64,000 nt of DNA from Pseudomonas sp. CCC3.1 (GCF_034347405.1 NZ_CP133778.1:3534001-3598000), one strand, 5' to 3'. Counted from the first letter of the stretch, positions 24,718 through 34,202 are shown. The notes: generated from the sequence alone by a model not told the origin. Translations and numbers: made by a program.

Positions 24718-25923
24718 TCAGTGCCCGACTACGGCGGCGCCGGTCTGGCGCTGGCCATGGGGGAAACCATGGCTGCGGGCGCGCAATACAATCCACCATC
24801 CGGCCAGCAACAGCACCAGCAATACCCAGGGGAAGGCGCTCACGCCGACTTGGTCCAGCAACACGCCACCGGTGAGCGCACCGGCGGCAATCGCGCTGTT
24901 CCACACCACCACGTTCATCGACAGTGCAACGTCGGCGCCCTCGCCTGCCGTATCGGCCAGCGCTGTTTGCAATAAGGTTGCTGCGCCGCCAAAGGACAGT
25001 CCCCAGACAAAAATACCCGCGTACACCACCTCCGCAGATTGGGCGAACAGGCCAAACAGCAGGGCGATTGCCGCGAACGTTGCGAGGCTGGCGAGCACGG
25101 CTTTGCGCAAGTGCCGATCGACCAGACGCCCCGTCACCCAAATGCCCAGCAACGCCGCAAGACCGAACACCAGCAACACGATGTCGACTTCATTGGCCAG
25201 GCCCGCCGGGGCTACAAACGGCGCGATGTAGGTGTAGAGCATGTTGTGCGCGAGCATCCAGGTCATCACCACGGCGAGCACAGAACGCACGCCCGGCGTT
25301 AGCAGCACCTGGCGCAAACCGATGCGCTGGGAGCTGGCCTGCCCAGGGTAATCCGGCACTTTGACCAGTACCCAGACCATCAGCACCAGGGTCAAGAGCG
25401 ACATCAGGCCAAACGCGGTTCGCCACCCCACCAACGATCCCAGCCACGTGCCCAGCGGCACCCCGAGCGACAGGGCAATCGGGGTGCCAACCATCGCCAC
25501 TGCCATGGCTCGACCCTGCAAATGCGGGGCGACCATACGCCGGGCGTAACCCGCCAACAGGCTCCAGGCCAAACCGGCAGAAGCACCGGCAAAAAACCGC
25601 GCAATCAACGTCACGCCATAGTGCGAAGACCACGCGGTAATCGAGTTGAACAGCAAGAAACCGACAATCGTCAGCAGCAACACATTGCGCCGCCGCCAGC
25701 CTTGAGTGGCGATGGTCAGCGGGATCGCTGCCAGCAATGAGCCCAACGCGTAGACCGTGACCATCTGCCCGGCCAGCGCAGATGACACCTCAAGCCCGCT
25801 GCTGATCTGGGTCAGTAAACCCGCAGGTAACGTCTCGGTGACGATGCAAATAAAACCGGTCATGGCCAGCGCCAGCAGCGCGCCCATGGGTAATCGTTCA
25901 GTGGTGTTTTGCCCTGCCGTCAT
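24718..25923 (-). CDS. MFS drug/metabolite efflux transporter (DHA1 type)
   Basis: This 401-residue protein has twelve predicted helices. The N-terminal half includes FICIVTETLPAGLLTQI and the motif-A-like loop region after helix 2. The RFFAGASAGLAWSLLAGYA segment in part matches helix 4 of DHA1 exporters. The ATG at 25923 is taken as start because helix 1 begins about 10 residues later and the upstream frame is not conserved in style. It is divergent from a TetR regulator with two similar direct repeats between them, so it is probably repressed by that regulator and induced by an unknown compound. Confidence 0.85.
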   Translation of the reverse strand: MTAGQNTTERLPMGALLALAMTGFICIVTETLPAGLLTQISSGLEVSSALAGQMVTVYALGSLLAAIPLTIATQGWRRRNVLLLTIVGFLLFNSITAWSSHYGVTLIARFFAGASAGLAWSLLAGYARRMVAPHLQGRAMAVAMVGTPIALSLGVPLGTWLGSLVGWRTAFGLMSLLTLVLMVWVLVKVPDYPGQASSQRIGLRQVLLTPGVRSVLAVVMTWMLAHNMLYTYIAPFVAPAGLANEVDIVLLVFGLAALLGIWVTGRLVDRHLRKAVLASLATFAAIALLFGLFAQSAEVVYAGIFVWGLSFGGAATLLQTALADTAGEGADVALSMNVVVWNSAIAAGALTGGVLLDQVGVSAFPWVLLVLLLAGWWIVLRARSHGFPHGQRQTGAAVVGH

Positions 25924-25948
25924 CGCGTATTCCAGCCTTATCAAATTA

Positions 25949-26017
25949 TGTATCGATGAGTACAAATGTAGGACAGGCAAAAGCTATTGGTCAACGACTT
26001 TTGTATCGACTAGTATT
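25949..26017. promoter_or_regulatory. Two direct repeats between MFS and TetR genes (candidate operators)
   Basis: TGTATCGATGAGTACA (25949-25964) and TGTATCGACTAGTATT (26002-26017) share 11 or more positions and lie 53 bases apart in the divergent promoter region. The first is close to a palindrome, as expected for a TetR dimer site. Confidence 0.5.
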
Positions 26018-26043
26018 TATGTCTTACACAAAAGGAGACTGAA

Positions 26044-26664
26044 ATGGCCCAGATGGGACGCCCACGTACGTTTGACCGTGACGCGGCAATCACCCAAGCC
26101 ATGCACCTGTTTTGGGAGCACGGTTACGATTCCACCTCACTGAGTCAGCTCAAGGCGAACATCGGCTCGGGGATTTCCGCGCCCAGTTTTTACGCCGCCT
26201 TTGGTTCCAAGGAAGCCTTGTACAAAGAGGTGATGGAGCGCTATCTGAATACCCATGGCCGGGTGACCGAGAGCCTGCAAGACACGACAATGGCGCCGCG
26301 CGAGGCCATTGAACGGGCATTGCGCCGCTCGGCCAACATGCAATGCGAGCCAGGGCATCCACGGGGGTGTCTGGTCACGCTGGGGCTGATGAACGCCAGC
26401 TCAGCACAGACGGTGTGTGCCCCGCTCGCCGAAACCCGTGCCCGCAACCGGGCCGGGTTTATTGCCTGCGTTGAGCGCGCTGTGGCCTCGGGAGAGTTGG
26501 TCGCACACACCGACCCTGTAGCGCTTGCCACGGTATTTGAAAGTTTTTTGCTGGGGCTGACGACCCTTGCCCGGGACGGCGTATCGCATGCCGTGCTGGA
26601 CGCGGGTGTGACGCAGGTAATGAGTGTGTGGGACGCTATGTGCGCCGATACACACCGCGCCTGA
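26044..26664 (+). CDS. TetR/AcrR-family transcriptional regulator
   Basis: This 206-residue regulator has an N-terminal TetR helix-turn-helix (about 8-55: FDRDAAITQAMHLFWEHGYDSTSLSQL in parts, SAPSFYAAFGSKEALY). The C-terminal ligand domain contains a conserved GCLVTLGLMN. An AAAGGAG site precedes the ATG at 26044. It is divergent from the MFS gene, and two similar sites lie in the shared promoter region. It most likely represses the exporter and itself. The inducer is unknown. Confidence 0.87.
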   Translation: MAQMGRPRTFDRDAAITQAMHLFWEHGYDSTSLSQLKANIGSGISAPSFYAAFGSKEALYKEVMERYLNTHGRVTESLQDTTMAPREAIERALRRSANMQCEPGHPRGCLVTLGLMNASSAQTVCAPLAETRARNRAGFIACVERAVASGELVAHTDPVALATVFESFLLGLTTLARDGVSHAVLDAGVTQVMSVWDAMCADTHRA

Positions 26665-26681
26665 TACTCCCGCGCGATCTC

Positions 26682-26826
26682 GTAGCAGCTGCCGAGCCTG
26701 CGAGGCTGCGTCCGATTGCGAAGCGATCGTTAAGCCTAAGTGCAGTGTTTAACTGGCGCCCCACAGTGCTTGATGTTACGACTGCTGCGCAGCCGGACGT
26801 AGCCTCGCAGGCTCGGCAACTGCTAC
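26682..26826. repeat. REP doublet (GTAGCAGCTGCCGAGC family)
   Basis: This is an inverted pair of REP-like units bounded by GTAGCAGCTGCCGAGCCTGC and its complement, related to the copy at 24561-24706. It sits between the convergent TetR and LysR genes. Confidence 0.75.
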
Positions 26827-26869
26827 GAAATCGGCTTGCTGCACACCCTGAAATCTCCCACAGGGGTAC

Positions 26870-27799
26870 TCATTCCTGCTTTTGCCGGGTCAGTTCCTCA
26901 ATCAGCAATTGGGTCGGCGCTGTGAGTGCTACGCCCTGCCGGGTGACGATTTCATAGGGTTCGCTGCGTGATTTCAGCTCAAGCGCCAAGCGCGTCAGCA
27001 TGCCGTGGCTAACAGCCATTTGCGCGACGTCTATGGGCATCACGGCGACCAGTTGCGGGTCTTGGCGCAGCAACGAGAGCGTGGTGAAGGTCGACGAGGT
27101 TTCTATCGGGTAAGTCGGAAAGCTCAGCCCGGCTTCTCTGAACTCACGCTCCAGGGTCAAGCGCATGGGCATGTTGACCGGGAACACCACCCACGACGAA
27201 TCCGCCAGTTCGCTCAACGACAAGGCACTCCGGCCAGCAAAGCGGTGCGCGGTGTTGGCAACCACGATCAACGGTTCTTGGTCGCGAAAACGGCAGTCAT
27301 ACGCCGCCGGGTGTTTGCTGACGCTGGTACGGCAGATGGCCACGTCCAGCCGCCCTTCATCGAGCAAGGCCAGCAGCCGGGCGCTGGTGTCTTCGACGAT
27401 TTCGACCGATAACTGCGGCTGCTTGGCGCGCAATTGCGCCAGGCACTCCACCAAGGCTGGCACTGCGCCCATGATCACCCCCACCGATAGCCGCCCGCCA
27501 TGGCCTTGCATGATGCCGAGCATTTCTTCGCGCAAGTGCGCCACGTCCGTGTGGATCAACCGCGCATAGCGGATCACGCAACGCCCCAGGTCATTGGGGG
27601 TCAGGCCTTTGGTCGTGCGCTCGAACAGGGTTGAGCCCAGAGTCGATTCTATTTCGTGCAGTGCCTTGGTCGCGCCGGGCTGGGTAATGGCCACCGACTC
27701 GGCCGCCTTGTGCAGCGAGCCGAATTCGTCCAGCGCAATCAACAACCGCAATTGCTTGAGGCGCAGCCGGGAAATGATGGTAGTGAGGGGTGGCAGCAT
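26870..27799 (-). CDS. LysR-family regulator of the sugar-acid operon
   Basis: This 309-residue LysR-type regulator has an N-terminal winged helix (about 12-70: LKQLRLLIALDEFGSLHKAAE in part, GATKALHEIESTLGSTLFER in part). The effector domain runs from about 100 to 300 (RLSVGVIMGAVPALV). It resembles GbpR-type regulators of sugar catabolism. It is divergent from araD1 across a 128-base gap, so it probably controls the downstream operon in response to a sugar acid or a pathway intermediate. Confidence 0.87.
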   Translation of the reverse strand: MLPPLTTIISRLRLKQLRLLIALDEFGSLHKAAESVAITQPGATKALHEIESTLGSTLFERTTKGLTPNDLGRCVIRYARLIHTDVAHLREEMLGIMQGHGGRLSVGVIMGAVPALVECLAQLRAKQPQLSVEIVEDTSARLLALLDEGRLDVAICRTSVSKHPAAYDCRFRDQEPLIVVANTAHRFAGRSALSLSELADSSWVVFPVNMPMRLTLEREFREAGLSFPTYPIETSSTFTTLSLLRQDPQLVAVMPIDVAQMAVSHGMLTRLALELKSRSEPYEIVTRQGVALTAPTQLLIEELTRQKQE

Positions 27800-27927
27800 A
27801 GGGGATGACTATTGGTTATCGCTCAATCAGCATCTGTCATTAGGCAGCATCCCTGACAAAAATTAAAGTGAACGCCAGAGGGAGCTGACAGCTCCGCCAT
27901 AAAAATAAACGGCCAAGAGTTCACGTC

Positions 27928-28926
27928 ATGCGTTTGATCCAATTTGAAACAGCTCAAGACCAGCGCCAGGTCGGCGTGATCGAGGGTGACCAGATCCACA
28001 TCGTGCAGGGCACTGAAAACACCCGTGAACTGGCCCTCAGCGCCATTCGTAAAGGCCATGGCCTGGTTGAAGAAGTGCTGGCCCGAGGCACCCAGCAGAG
28101 CCCGCTGAGCTACCGCCAGCTACTGGAAGAAGGCCGCGTATTGCCGCCGCTGGACCATGAAGACCCGGCCCACTGCCTGATCAGCGGTACGGGCTTGACC
28201 CACTTGGGCAGCGCCTCGACCCGCGACAAGATGCACCAGCAAAACACCTCCGATCAATCCGCCATGACCGACACCGCGCGTATTTTCCAGTGGGGCATTG
28301 AAGGCGGCCGTCCAGCATCCGGCACGGTGGGCGTTCAGCCGGAATGGTTCTACAAGGGTGATGGCTCGATTGTGGTACGCCCCGGCAGCGCCTTTGATAA
28401 GCCTCCCTTCGCAGAAGATGCCGGCGAAGAACCCGAGCTGACCGGCCTGTACGTGGTCGGCGACGATGGCAAGCCGTACCGTGTGGGCTTTGCCTTGGGC
28501 AACGAGTTTTCTGACCATGTGATGGAGCGCCGCAACTACCTGTACCTCGCGCATTCCAAACTGCGCAATTGCAGTTTCGGCCCTGAGTTGCGTGTGGGTG
28601 AACTGCCGCGCCACCTGACCGGCATGAGCCGCATCCTGCGCGGCAATGAAGTGGTCTGGGAAAAAGAGTTTCTGAGCGGTGAGGACAACATGTGCCACAG
28701 CCTGGAAAACCTTGAATACCATCACTTCAAGTACACCCAGTTCCTGCGTCCCGGCGATGTGCACGTGCATTTCTTCGGCACCGCCACGCTGTCGGTTGCC
28801 GACAATATTCAGACCCAAGAAGGCGACCGGTTCGAGATCAGCATGCCTGAGTTCGGCGCACCGCTGATCAACGGCATACAGGCAGGCGCCGCTGAACTGC
28901 CTGCCGGTAAAGTCACAACGTTGTAG
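27928..28926 (+). CDS. araD1: AraD1-like FAH-family 2-keto-3-deoxy-sugar-acid dehydratase
   Basis: This 332-residue fumarylacetoacetate-hydrolase-fold protein is of the AraD1/GguC group. The N-terminus is MRLIQFETAQDQRQVGV. The metal-binding FAH region is in the C-terminal half (NEFSDHVMERRNYLYLAHSK in part, GPELRVGELP). The stretch GTGLTHLGSASTRDKMH is a group hallmark. Related enzymes dehydrate 2-keto-3-deoxypentonates to 2-oxoglutarate semialdehyde. The next genes encode a transporter, a sugar-acid dehydratase and an aldehyde dehydrogenase, which fits this role. Confidence 0.82.
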   Translation: MRLIQFETAQDQRQVGVIEGDQIHIVQGTENTRELALSAIRKGHGLVEEVLARGTQQSPLSYRQLLEEGRVLPPLDHEDPAHCLISGTGLTHLGSASTRDKMHQQNTSDQSAMTDTARIFQWGIEGGRPASGTVGVQPEWFYKGDGSIVVRPGSAFDKPPFAEDAGEEPELTGLYVVGDDGKPYRVGFALGNEFSDHVMERRNYLYLAHSKLRNCSFGPELRVGELPRHLTGMSRILRGNEVVWEKEFLSGEDNMCHSLENLEYHHFKYTQFLRPGDVHVHFFGTATLSVADNIQTQEGDRFEISMPEFGAPLINGIQAGAAELPAGKVTTL

Positions 28927-28989
28927 AAGCACTTGGCGGGTCTGTGCCCGGACCCGCTCCCCGCTTGATAAAAAACATAAAAAAGCGAG

Positions 28990-30315
28990 ATGAACATGAA
29001 CAGTAAAACTGCATCCGCAGCTGCGCCCCAAGCCGCTGAAGTCGCGGATGCCTCGCGGCCGACCACGGTGCGCTGGCGCATATTTTTGATCCTGCTGCTG
29101 CTATCGGCGATCAACTACATCGACCGCGCGTCACTGTCGGTGGCCTTGCCACTGATTTCCAGCGAATTTGAAATGACCCCGGCCCTGGAAGGCCTGATGC
29201 TGAGCGCGTTTTTCTGGTCTTACGCACTGATGCAAATCCCTGGCGGCATGCTGCTGGACCGTTTTCAGGTGCGCAATATCGTCGGTGTTGCCACGGTGGG
29301 CTGGGGCTTTTTCCAGGCCATTGCAGGCGGTGCTCACAGCTGGATGACCTTGCTGGCCACGCGTATCGGTCTGGGTGTGGCGGAATCACCGATCATGCCC
29401 GCCGGTGCCAAGTTGAACGGCGCCTGGCTGACGCCCAATGAACGCGGGCGCGGTGCAACCCTGGTCGATGGCGGCGCGCCGCTGGGTACCGCGTTTGGCG
29501 CAATCATCATCGCGGGCCTGATCACTTGGTTCGATTCATGGCGTATCGCATTCGTGATCGCCGGTGTCGGCACCATGATTGTCGGTGTCTGGGCGTGGTG
29601 GTACATCCGCAACAACCCGGCTGAGCACCCGAAGGTCAACGCAGCTGAGCTGGCCTATATCACCAACGCCAACGCCGAAGCGGCAAAGACCAACGGCGAG
29701 CGCAAAGCGATCCTCAAGGACCTGCTCAAAAGCCGCTCGGTACTGGCGATGTTCGCCGGTTATGCCTGCTACAACAGCGTGTTCTACGGCCTGTTGACCT
29801 GGATGCCGAGCTACCTGCACAAAGCCCACAACCTGGACATCAAGGCCATGGGTGGCGCTACGTTCCTGATCTTCATGTGCGGCTTTATCGGCGAGATCTT
29901 CGGCGGTTGGCTGGCCGACAAATGGAAAGACGCGGGCGGCGCGCCTAACAAAGTCATGCGCACCATGTTCGGCGGCTCGGCTGCCATTGCGGCCCTGTGC
30001 ATCCTGCTGGTGGCGTACACCCCGGACGCATTCACAGTGATTTCACTGCTGTGCGTCGCGCTGTTTTTCATTCGCTGGTGCGGCATGTACTGGTGCTTGC
30101 CCGCCATTCTGGGCGGCAAATCCAAGGCGGGCGTGCTGGGTGGCAGCATGAACTTCTGCGGCAACATGGTCGGTGTGATTGTGCCGATCCTGATCGGCCT
30201 GATCGTGCAGTTCACCGGCTCGTATTTCCTGGCGCTGATCTTCTTTGTGGTGATGGCCTTCGGCCTGATGCTGTTCTCCTCCCTCATCGACTATCGTGAA
30301 CGCGGCCTAGCCTGA
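28990..30315 (+). CDS. MFS sugar-acid transporter (ACS family, GudP/ExuT-like)
   Basis: This 441-residue transporter has twelve helices. It carries the anion:cation symporter hallmark near the start (LLLLSAINYIDRASLSVALPL in part) and the loop QIPGGMLLDRFQVRN. Relatives import glucarate, galactarate, galactonate or hexuronates. The start may be the ATG at 28990 or the one at 28996; both follow AAAAGCGAG. It lies between araD1 and the dehydratase gene in one operon, so it probably brings in the substrate of the pathway. Confidence 0.87.
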   Translation: MNMNSKTASAAAPQAAEVADASRPTTVRWRIFLILLLLSAINYIDRASLSVALPLISSEFEMTPALEGLMLSAFFWSYALMQIPGGMLLDRFQVRNIVGVATVGWGFFQAIAGGAHSWMTLLATRIGLGVAESPIMPAGAKLNGAWLTPNERGRGATLVDGGAPLGTAFGAIIIAGLITWFDSWRIAFVIAGVGTMIVGVWAWWYIRNNPAEHPKVNAAELAYITNANAEAAKTNGERKAILKDLLKSRSVLAMFAGYACYNSVFYGLLTWMPSYLHKAHNLDIKAMGGATFLIFMCGFIGEIFGGWLADKWKDAGGAPNKVMRTMFGGSAAIAALCILLVAYTPDAFTVISLLCVALFFIRWCGMYWCLPAILGGKSKAGVLGGSMNFCGNMVGVIVPILIGLIVQFTGSYFLALIFFVVMAFGLMLFSSLIDYRERGLA

Positions 30316-30343
30316 GGCTCTGCATTTCATTGAGGTAACTGTG

Positions 30344-31900
30344 ATGCAACTGATAACTAAAACAGGCAGCGAAAATGCTGCCAATGCCGTGATCCGACTC
30401 AACCCGCTGGACGATGTGCTGATTGCCCGTCAGCCCATCCCCAAGGGCCTGGTGCTGGAAGCCGAAGGGCTTGAAGCCCTGAACGCCATTCCATCTGGCC
30501 ACAAGATCGCAACCCGTGACCTGGAGGTCGGCCAACCGCTGCGCCGCTACGGTCAGATCATTGGTTTCGCCAGCCAGCCGATCAAGGCCGGTGAGCATGT
30601 GCACGTGCACAACCTGGCCATGGGTGACTTCGCTCGTGACTACGCCTTTGGCGTTGATGCGCGTGGTATCGAGACCCCGGCCAACGACACGTTCATGGGT
30701 ATTGTGCGGGCAGATGGCCGCGTGGCCACCCGCAACTACGTGGGCATTCTGACCTCGGTGAACTGCTCGGCAACGGTGGCCAAGGCCATCGCTGATCACT
30801 TTCGCCGCGACATCAACCCGCAGGCCCTGATCGACTACCCCAACGTCGATGGCGTGGTGGCCCTGACCCACAGCTTCGGGTGTGCCGTTGACCCGAGCGG
30901 TGAAGCCCTGACCATGTTGCGCCGAACCTTGGGCGGCTATGCCATCCACCCAAACTTCGCCTCGGTGCTGATGATCGGCCTGGGCTGCGAAACTAACCAG
31001 ATCGCTGACTTGCTTGCAGCACAAGGGCTGGAAAAAGGCGAGTTTCTGCGCGCCTTTACCATTCAGGGCACCGGCGGCACCTCGAAGACCATTGCCAGCG
31101 GGATCGAGCAGGTCAAGTCGCTGCTGGCCGAAGCCAACCGCGTAGAGCGTGAGCCGGTGAGCGCCAAGCACTTGATCATCGGCCTGCAGTGCGGCGGTTC
31201 GGATGGCTACTCGGGCATCACCGCCAACCCGGCACTGGGCAATGCGGTAGACCGCCTGGTTGCCGCAGGCGGCACCGCGATTTTGTCCGAAACCCCGGAA
31301 ATCTATGGCGCCGAGCACTTGCTCACGCGCCGTGCCGTCAGCCGCGAAGTGGGCGAGAAACTGATCAAGCGCATTCACTGGTGGGAAGACTACTGCACGC
31401 GCATGAACGCCGAGCTGAACAACAACCCGTCAGCGGGCAACAAGGCCGGTGGGTTGACCACCATCCTTGAAAAATCCCTGGGCGCGGTGGCCAAGGCTGG
31501 CTCCAGCGATTTGGTCGACGTTTACGAATATGCCGAAACGGTGCGGGCCCATGGGCTGGTGTTTATGGACACACCGGGTTACGACCCGATTTCTGCCACC
31601 GGACAAGTCGCGGGCGGCGCCAACCTGATTGCCTTTACTACTGGACGCGGCTCGGCTTACGGCTGTGCGCCCTCGCCGTCGATCAAGTTGGCCACCAACA
31701 CCCGCCTGTGGGAAACCCAGGAAGAAGACATGGACGTGAACTGCGGCGGGATTGCTGACGGCAGCATGACCATCGAAGAACGCGGCGAATACATCTACCG
31801 CATGATGTTGCGCATCGCCTCTGGGGAGCGCAGTAAAAGCGAGCAGCACGGTTACGGCCAAAACGAATTTGTGCCGTGGCAGATCGGGGCGATTACCTGA
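30344..31900 (+). CDS. Sugar-acid dehydratase, UxaA/GarD (altronate/galactarate dehydratase) family
   Basis: This 518-residue protein has the N-terminal SAF domain (about 15-100, ending GEHVHVHN). The dehydratase core follows (ATRNYVGILTSVNCSATVA in part; HSFGCAVD; MIGLGCETNQI; GLQCGGSDGYSGITANPALG). The C-terminus includes MDTPGYDPISATGQ and GRGSAYGCAP. The enzyme removes water from an aldonate or aldarate, using iron. The family includes D-altronate, galactarate and D-arabinonate dehydratases, and the sequence alone does not settle the substrate. The GAGG site 8 bases upstream favours the ATG at 30344 over the adjacent GTG. Confidence 0.85.
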   Translation: MQLITKTGSENAANAVIRLNPLDDVLIARQPIPKGLVLEAEGLEALNAIPSGHKIATRDLEVGQPLRRYGQIIGFASQPIKAGEHVHVHNLAMGDFARDYAFGVDARGIETPANDTFMGIVRADGRVATRNYVGILTSVNCSATVAKAIADHFRRDINPQALIDYPNVDGVVALTHSFGCAVDPSGEALTMLRRTLGGYAIHPNFASVLMIGLGCETNQIADLLAAQGLEKGEFLRAFTIQGTGGTSKTIASGIEQVKSLLAEANRVEREPVSAKHLIIGLQCGGSDGYSGITANPALGNAVDRLVAAGGTAILSETPEIYGAEHLLTRRAVSREVGEKLIKRIHWWEDYCTRMNAELNNNPSAGNKAGGLTTILEKSLGAVAKAGSSDLVDVYEYAETVRAHGLVFMDTPGYDPISATGQVAGGANLIAFTTGRGSAYGCAPSPSIKLATNTRLWETQEEDMDVNCGGIADGSMTIEERGEYIYRMMLRIASGERSKSEQHGYGQNEFVPWQIGAIT

Positions 31901-31920
31901 GCCTGTGAGTCACACACCCA

Positions 31921-32014
31921 CCTGTGGGTGGCCTGGCTTGCCAGCGATGCAGACGATGCGGTTTTTCTGTTGAACCGCGTCGAACCCCTCGCGGGCAATG
32001 CCCTCTCCCACAGG
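31921..32014. repeat. REP doublet (CCTGTGGG family) inside the sugar-acid operon
   Basis: It begins CCTGTGGGTGGCCTGGCTTG and ends with GGGCAATGCCCTCTCCCACAGG-type sequence, related to the element at 38822-38913. It fills the gap between the dehydratase and aldehyde dehydrogenase genes. Confidence 0.7.
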
Positions 32015-32041
32015 TTTCACCGTTTGTTCAAGGAGACTGAT

Positions 32042-33625
32042 ATGACCCAGATTACCGGCCAGAACTTTATTGGCGGCCAGCGCAGCGGCGCTGGCACTGT
32101 TCATCTGCAAAGCCTGGACGCCACCACCGGTGAGGCGCTGCCTTATCAATTCATTCAAGCCACAGACGCTGAAGTTGACGCTGCCGCCAAGGCTGCCAGC
32201 GCGGCATTCCCGGCATTTCGCAGCCTGCCAGCCGCTCGCCGCGCCGAGTTTTTAGAAGCCATTGCCGAGGAAATCGACGCGCTGGATGAAGCCTTCGTGG
32301 CCACCGTCTGCCGTGAAACCGCCTTGCCTGCCGGGCGGATTCAGGGCGAACGCGGGCGTACCAGCGGCCAGATGCGCCTGTTCGCCCAAGTGCTGCGTCG
32401 CGGCGATTTTTATGGTGCGCGCATCGACCAAGCCCTGCCCGACCGTCAGCCTCTGCCGCGCGTAGACCTGCGCCAGTACCGCATCGGCGTCGGCCCGGTG
32501 GCGGTGTTTGGCGCCAGTAACTTTCCGCTGGCATTCTCGACCGCCGGTGGCGACACCGCCGCTGCGCTCGCCGCAGGTTGCCCTGTGGTGTTCAAGGCGC
32601 ACAGCGGGCACATGGCAACGGCCGAGTGGGTGGCGCAGGCCATTGTGCGTGCCGCCGAACGCACTGACATGCCAGCTGGCGTGTTCAACATGATCTACGG
32701 CGCCGGGGTTGGCGCAACGCTGGTCAAGCACCCGTTGATTCAAGCAGTCGGTTTTACCGGCTCGCTGTCGGGCGGGCGCGCCCTGTGCGACATGGCCGCT
32801 GCCCGGCCACAACCGATCCCGGTGTTTGCCGAGATGTCGAGCATCAACCCGGTGGTGCTGCTGCCAGAAGCCTTGAAACAGCGCGGCGCGCAAATCGCCA
32901 AAGACCTGGGCGGCTCAGTGATGCTGGGCGCCGGGCAGTTCTGCACCAGCCCGGGCCTGGTACTGGGGATTGCCTCGCCAGAGTTCAGTGCCTTTGTCGA
33001 CGCGCTGGGCCAGTTTTTCAGCGCGCAACCGGCACACACCCTGCTCAATGCCGGAGGCCTGAAAAGCTACGTCAAAGGGGTCAGCCATTTGGCCTCAGTC
33101 GATGGCATCCGCCATATCGCTGGTTCGCCGCAACAGGGCAATCAGGCCAATCCGCAGCTGTTTCAGGCCGATGTCAGCTTGCTGATCAATGGCGCAGACG
33201 TGTTGCAGGAAGAAGTCTTCGGCCCGACCACCCTCGTCATCGAAGTGGCTGACAAGGCGCAGTTGCTGCAAGCGTTACACAGCCTGCGTGGCCAACTGAC
33301 GGCGACGCTGATTAGTGAGCCGGCCGATTTGCAGGCGTTCGCTGACGTAGTGCCGGTACTTGAGCACAAGGCAGGTCGCCTGCTGATCAACGGCTACCCG
33401 ACCGGGGTGGAGGTGAGTGATGCGATGGTCCACGGCGGGCCCTACCCGGCGACATCAGATGCCCGTGGGACATCAGTGGGCAGCCTGGCTATCGATCGCT
33501 TTTTGCGCCCGATCTGCTTCCAGAACTACCCGGACAGCCTGCTGCCCGATGCGCTCAAAAACGCCAACCCGCTGGGCATTCAGCGCTTGCTCAACGGTCA
33601 GCCTAGCCGCGAGGCGCTGAACTGA
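32042..33625 (+). CDS. Aldehyde dehydrogenase, probably 2-oxoglutarate semialdehyde dehydrogenase
   Basis: This 527-residue NADP-type aldehyde dehydrogenase has the Rossmann motif near FGASNFPLAFSTAGGD. The glycine-rich GFTGSLSGGRAL and the glutamate segment FAEMSSINPV are present. The catalytic cysteine is in GAGQFCTSPGLVLG. Length and motif spacing match the 2-oxoglutarate-semialdehyde dehydrogenases of sugar-acid pathways, longer than common ALDHs. The ATG at 32042 has an AAGGAG site; the open frame upstream of it is REP DNA. It would finish the route from sugar acid to 2-oxoglutarate. Confidence 0.87.
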   Translation: MTQITGQNFIGGQRSGAGTVHLQSLDATTGEALPYQFIQATDAEVDAAAKAASAAFPAFRSLPAARRAEFLEAIAEEIDALDEAFVATVCRETALPAGRIQGERGRTSGQMRLFAQVLRRGDFYGARIDQALPDRQPLPRVDLRQYRIGVGPVAVFGASNFPLAFSTAGGDTAAALAAGCPVVFKAHSGHMATAEWVAQAIVRAAERTDMPAGVFNMIYGAGVGATLVKHPLIQAVGFTGSLSGGRALCDMAAARPQPIPVFAEMSSINPVVLLPEALKQRGAQIAKDLGGSVMLGAGQFCTSPGLVLGIASPEFSAFVDALGQFFSAQPAHTLLNAGGLKSYVKGVSHLASVDGIRHIAGSPQQGNQANPQLFQADVSLLINGADVLQEEVFGPTTLVIEVADKAQLLQALHSLRGQLTATLISEPADLQAFADVVPVLEHKAGRLLINGYPTGVEVSDAMVHGGPYPATSDARGTSVGSLAIDRFLRPICFQNYPDSLLPDALKNANPLGIQRLLNGQPSREALN

Positions 33626-33628
33626 CTG

Positions 33629-34078
33629 TTACTGGTCAGCCGCGTAAATAACCGTTTGCGTGCTGTCCGCAGCCACGGACTTGAGGGTGAAGTAAGTGTC
33701 ACCCTCATCCGTGAGGATCTCGTATTGAGCCTTGCTGACCACGCGGTTCGAAACGCTCACGTGCTTGATGATTTTCAGCACACGCTGAAATTTGACGCTC
33801 TGGGTGCCGTTCTGCGCGGGACCGGTCAGCACGTTGACGGTCTGGAACCAGTCCTGGTTTTTCTTGTTCGATACCAGGGTATCGGTCAACGCTTCAAAAC
33901 GCTCAAGACGGGTAAACCCCCACAATGTCTGTTCGGCAACCGATTTGCCTTGTGCCGCCGAGCCGGTGAACACAAACAGATTTATGGCCGGATTGTCTTC
34001 GCAGAAAAAATCGTAAGGCACCAGCCCGTCGACCATTTTCTTACCCGCGACAAACCCCTTTTTATGCACCAGAAACAT
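33629..34078 (-). CDS. Conserved-looking hypothetical protein (149 aa)
   Basis: The product starts MFLVHKKGFVAGKKMVDG and has no signal peptide, membrane helix or motif I can name. It is rich in beta-type sequence (VFTGSAAQGKSVAEQ; KAQYEILTDEGDTYFTL). I prefer the ATG at 34078, preceded by GGAGGTGG, over a GTG at 34090. It converges with the aldehyde dehydrogenase gene, three bases away, and is upstream-isolated from the sensor kinase by about 125 bases. Codon use looks normal for the region. I do not recognise a family. Confidence 0.65.
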   Translation of the reverse strand: MFLVHKKGFVAGKKMVDGLVPYDFFCEDNPAINLFVFTGSAAQGKSVAEQTLWGFTRLERFEALTDTLVSNKKNQDWFQTVNVLTGPAQNGTQSVKFQRVLKIIKHVSVSNRVVSKAQYEILTDEGDTYFTLKSVAADSTQTVIYAADQ

Positions 34079-34202
34079 GCCCACCTCCACTCAATGGCAT
34101 CACTAAAACATCAGCCTTCGCTGAGGCCAGTTTGAGGTGGAAGTCTACTGGGGCAAGGCGTACAGGGCCGTCAAGGCTATGTAATATCGTGTAAAGATCA
34201 CG

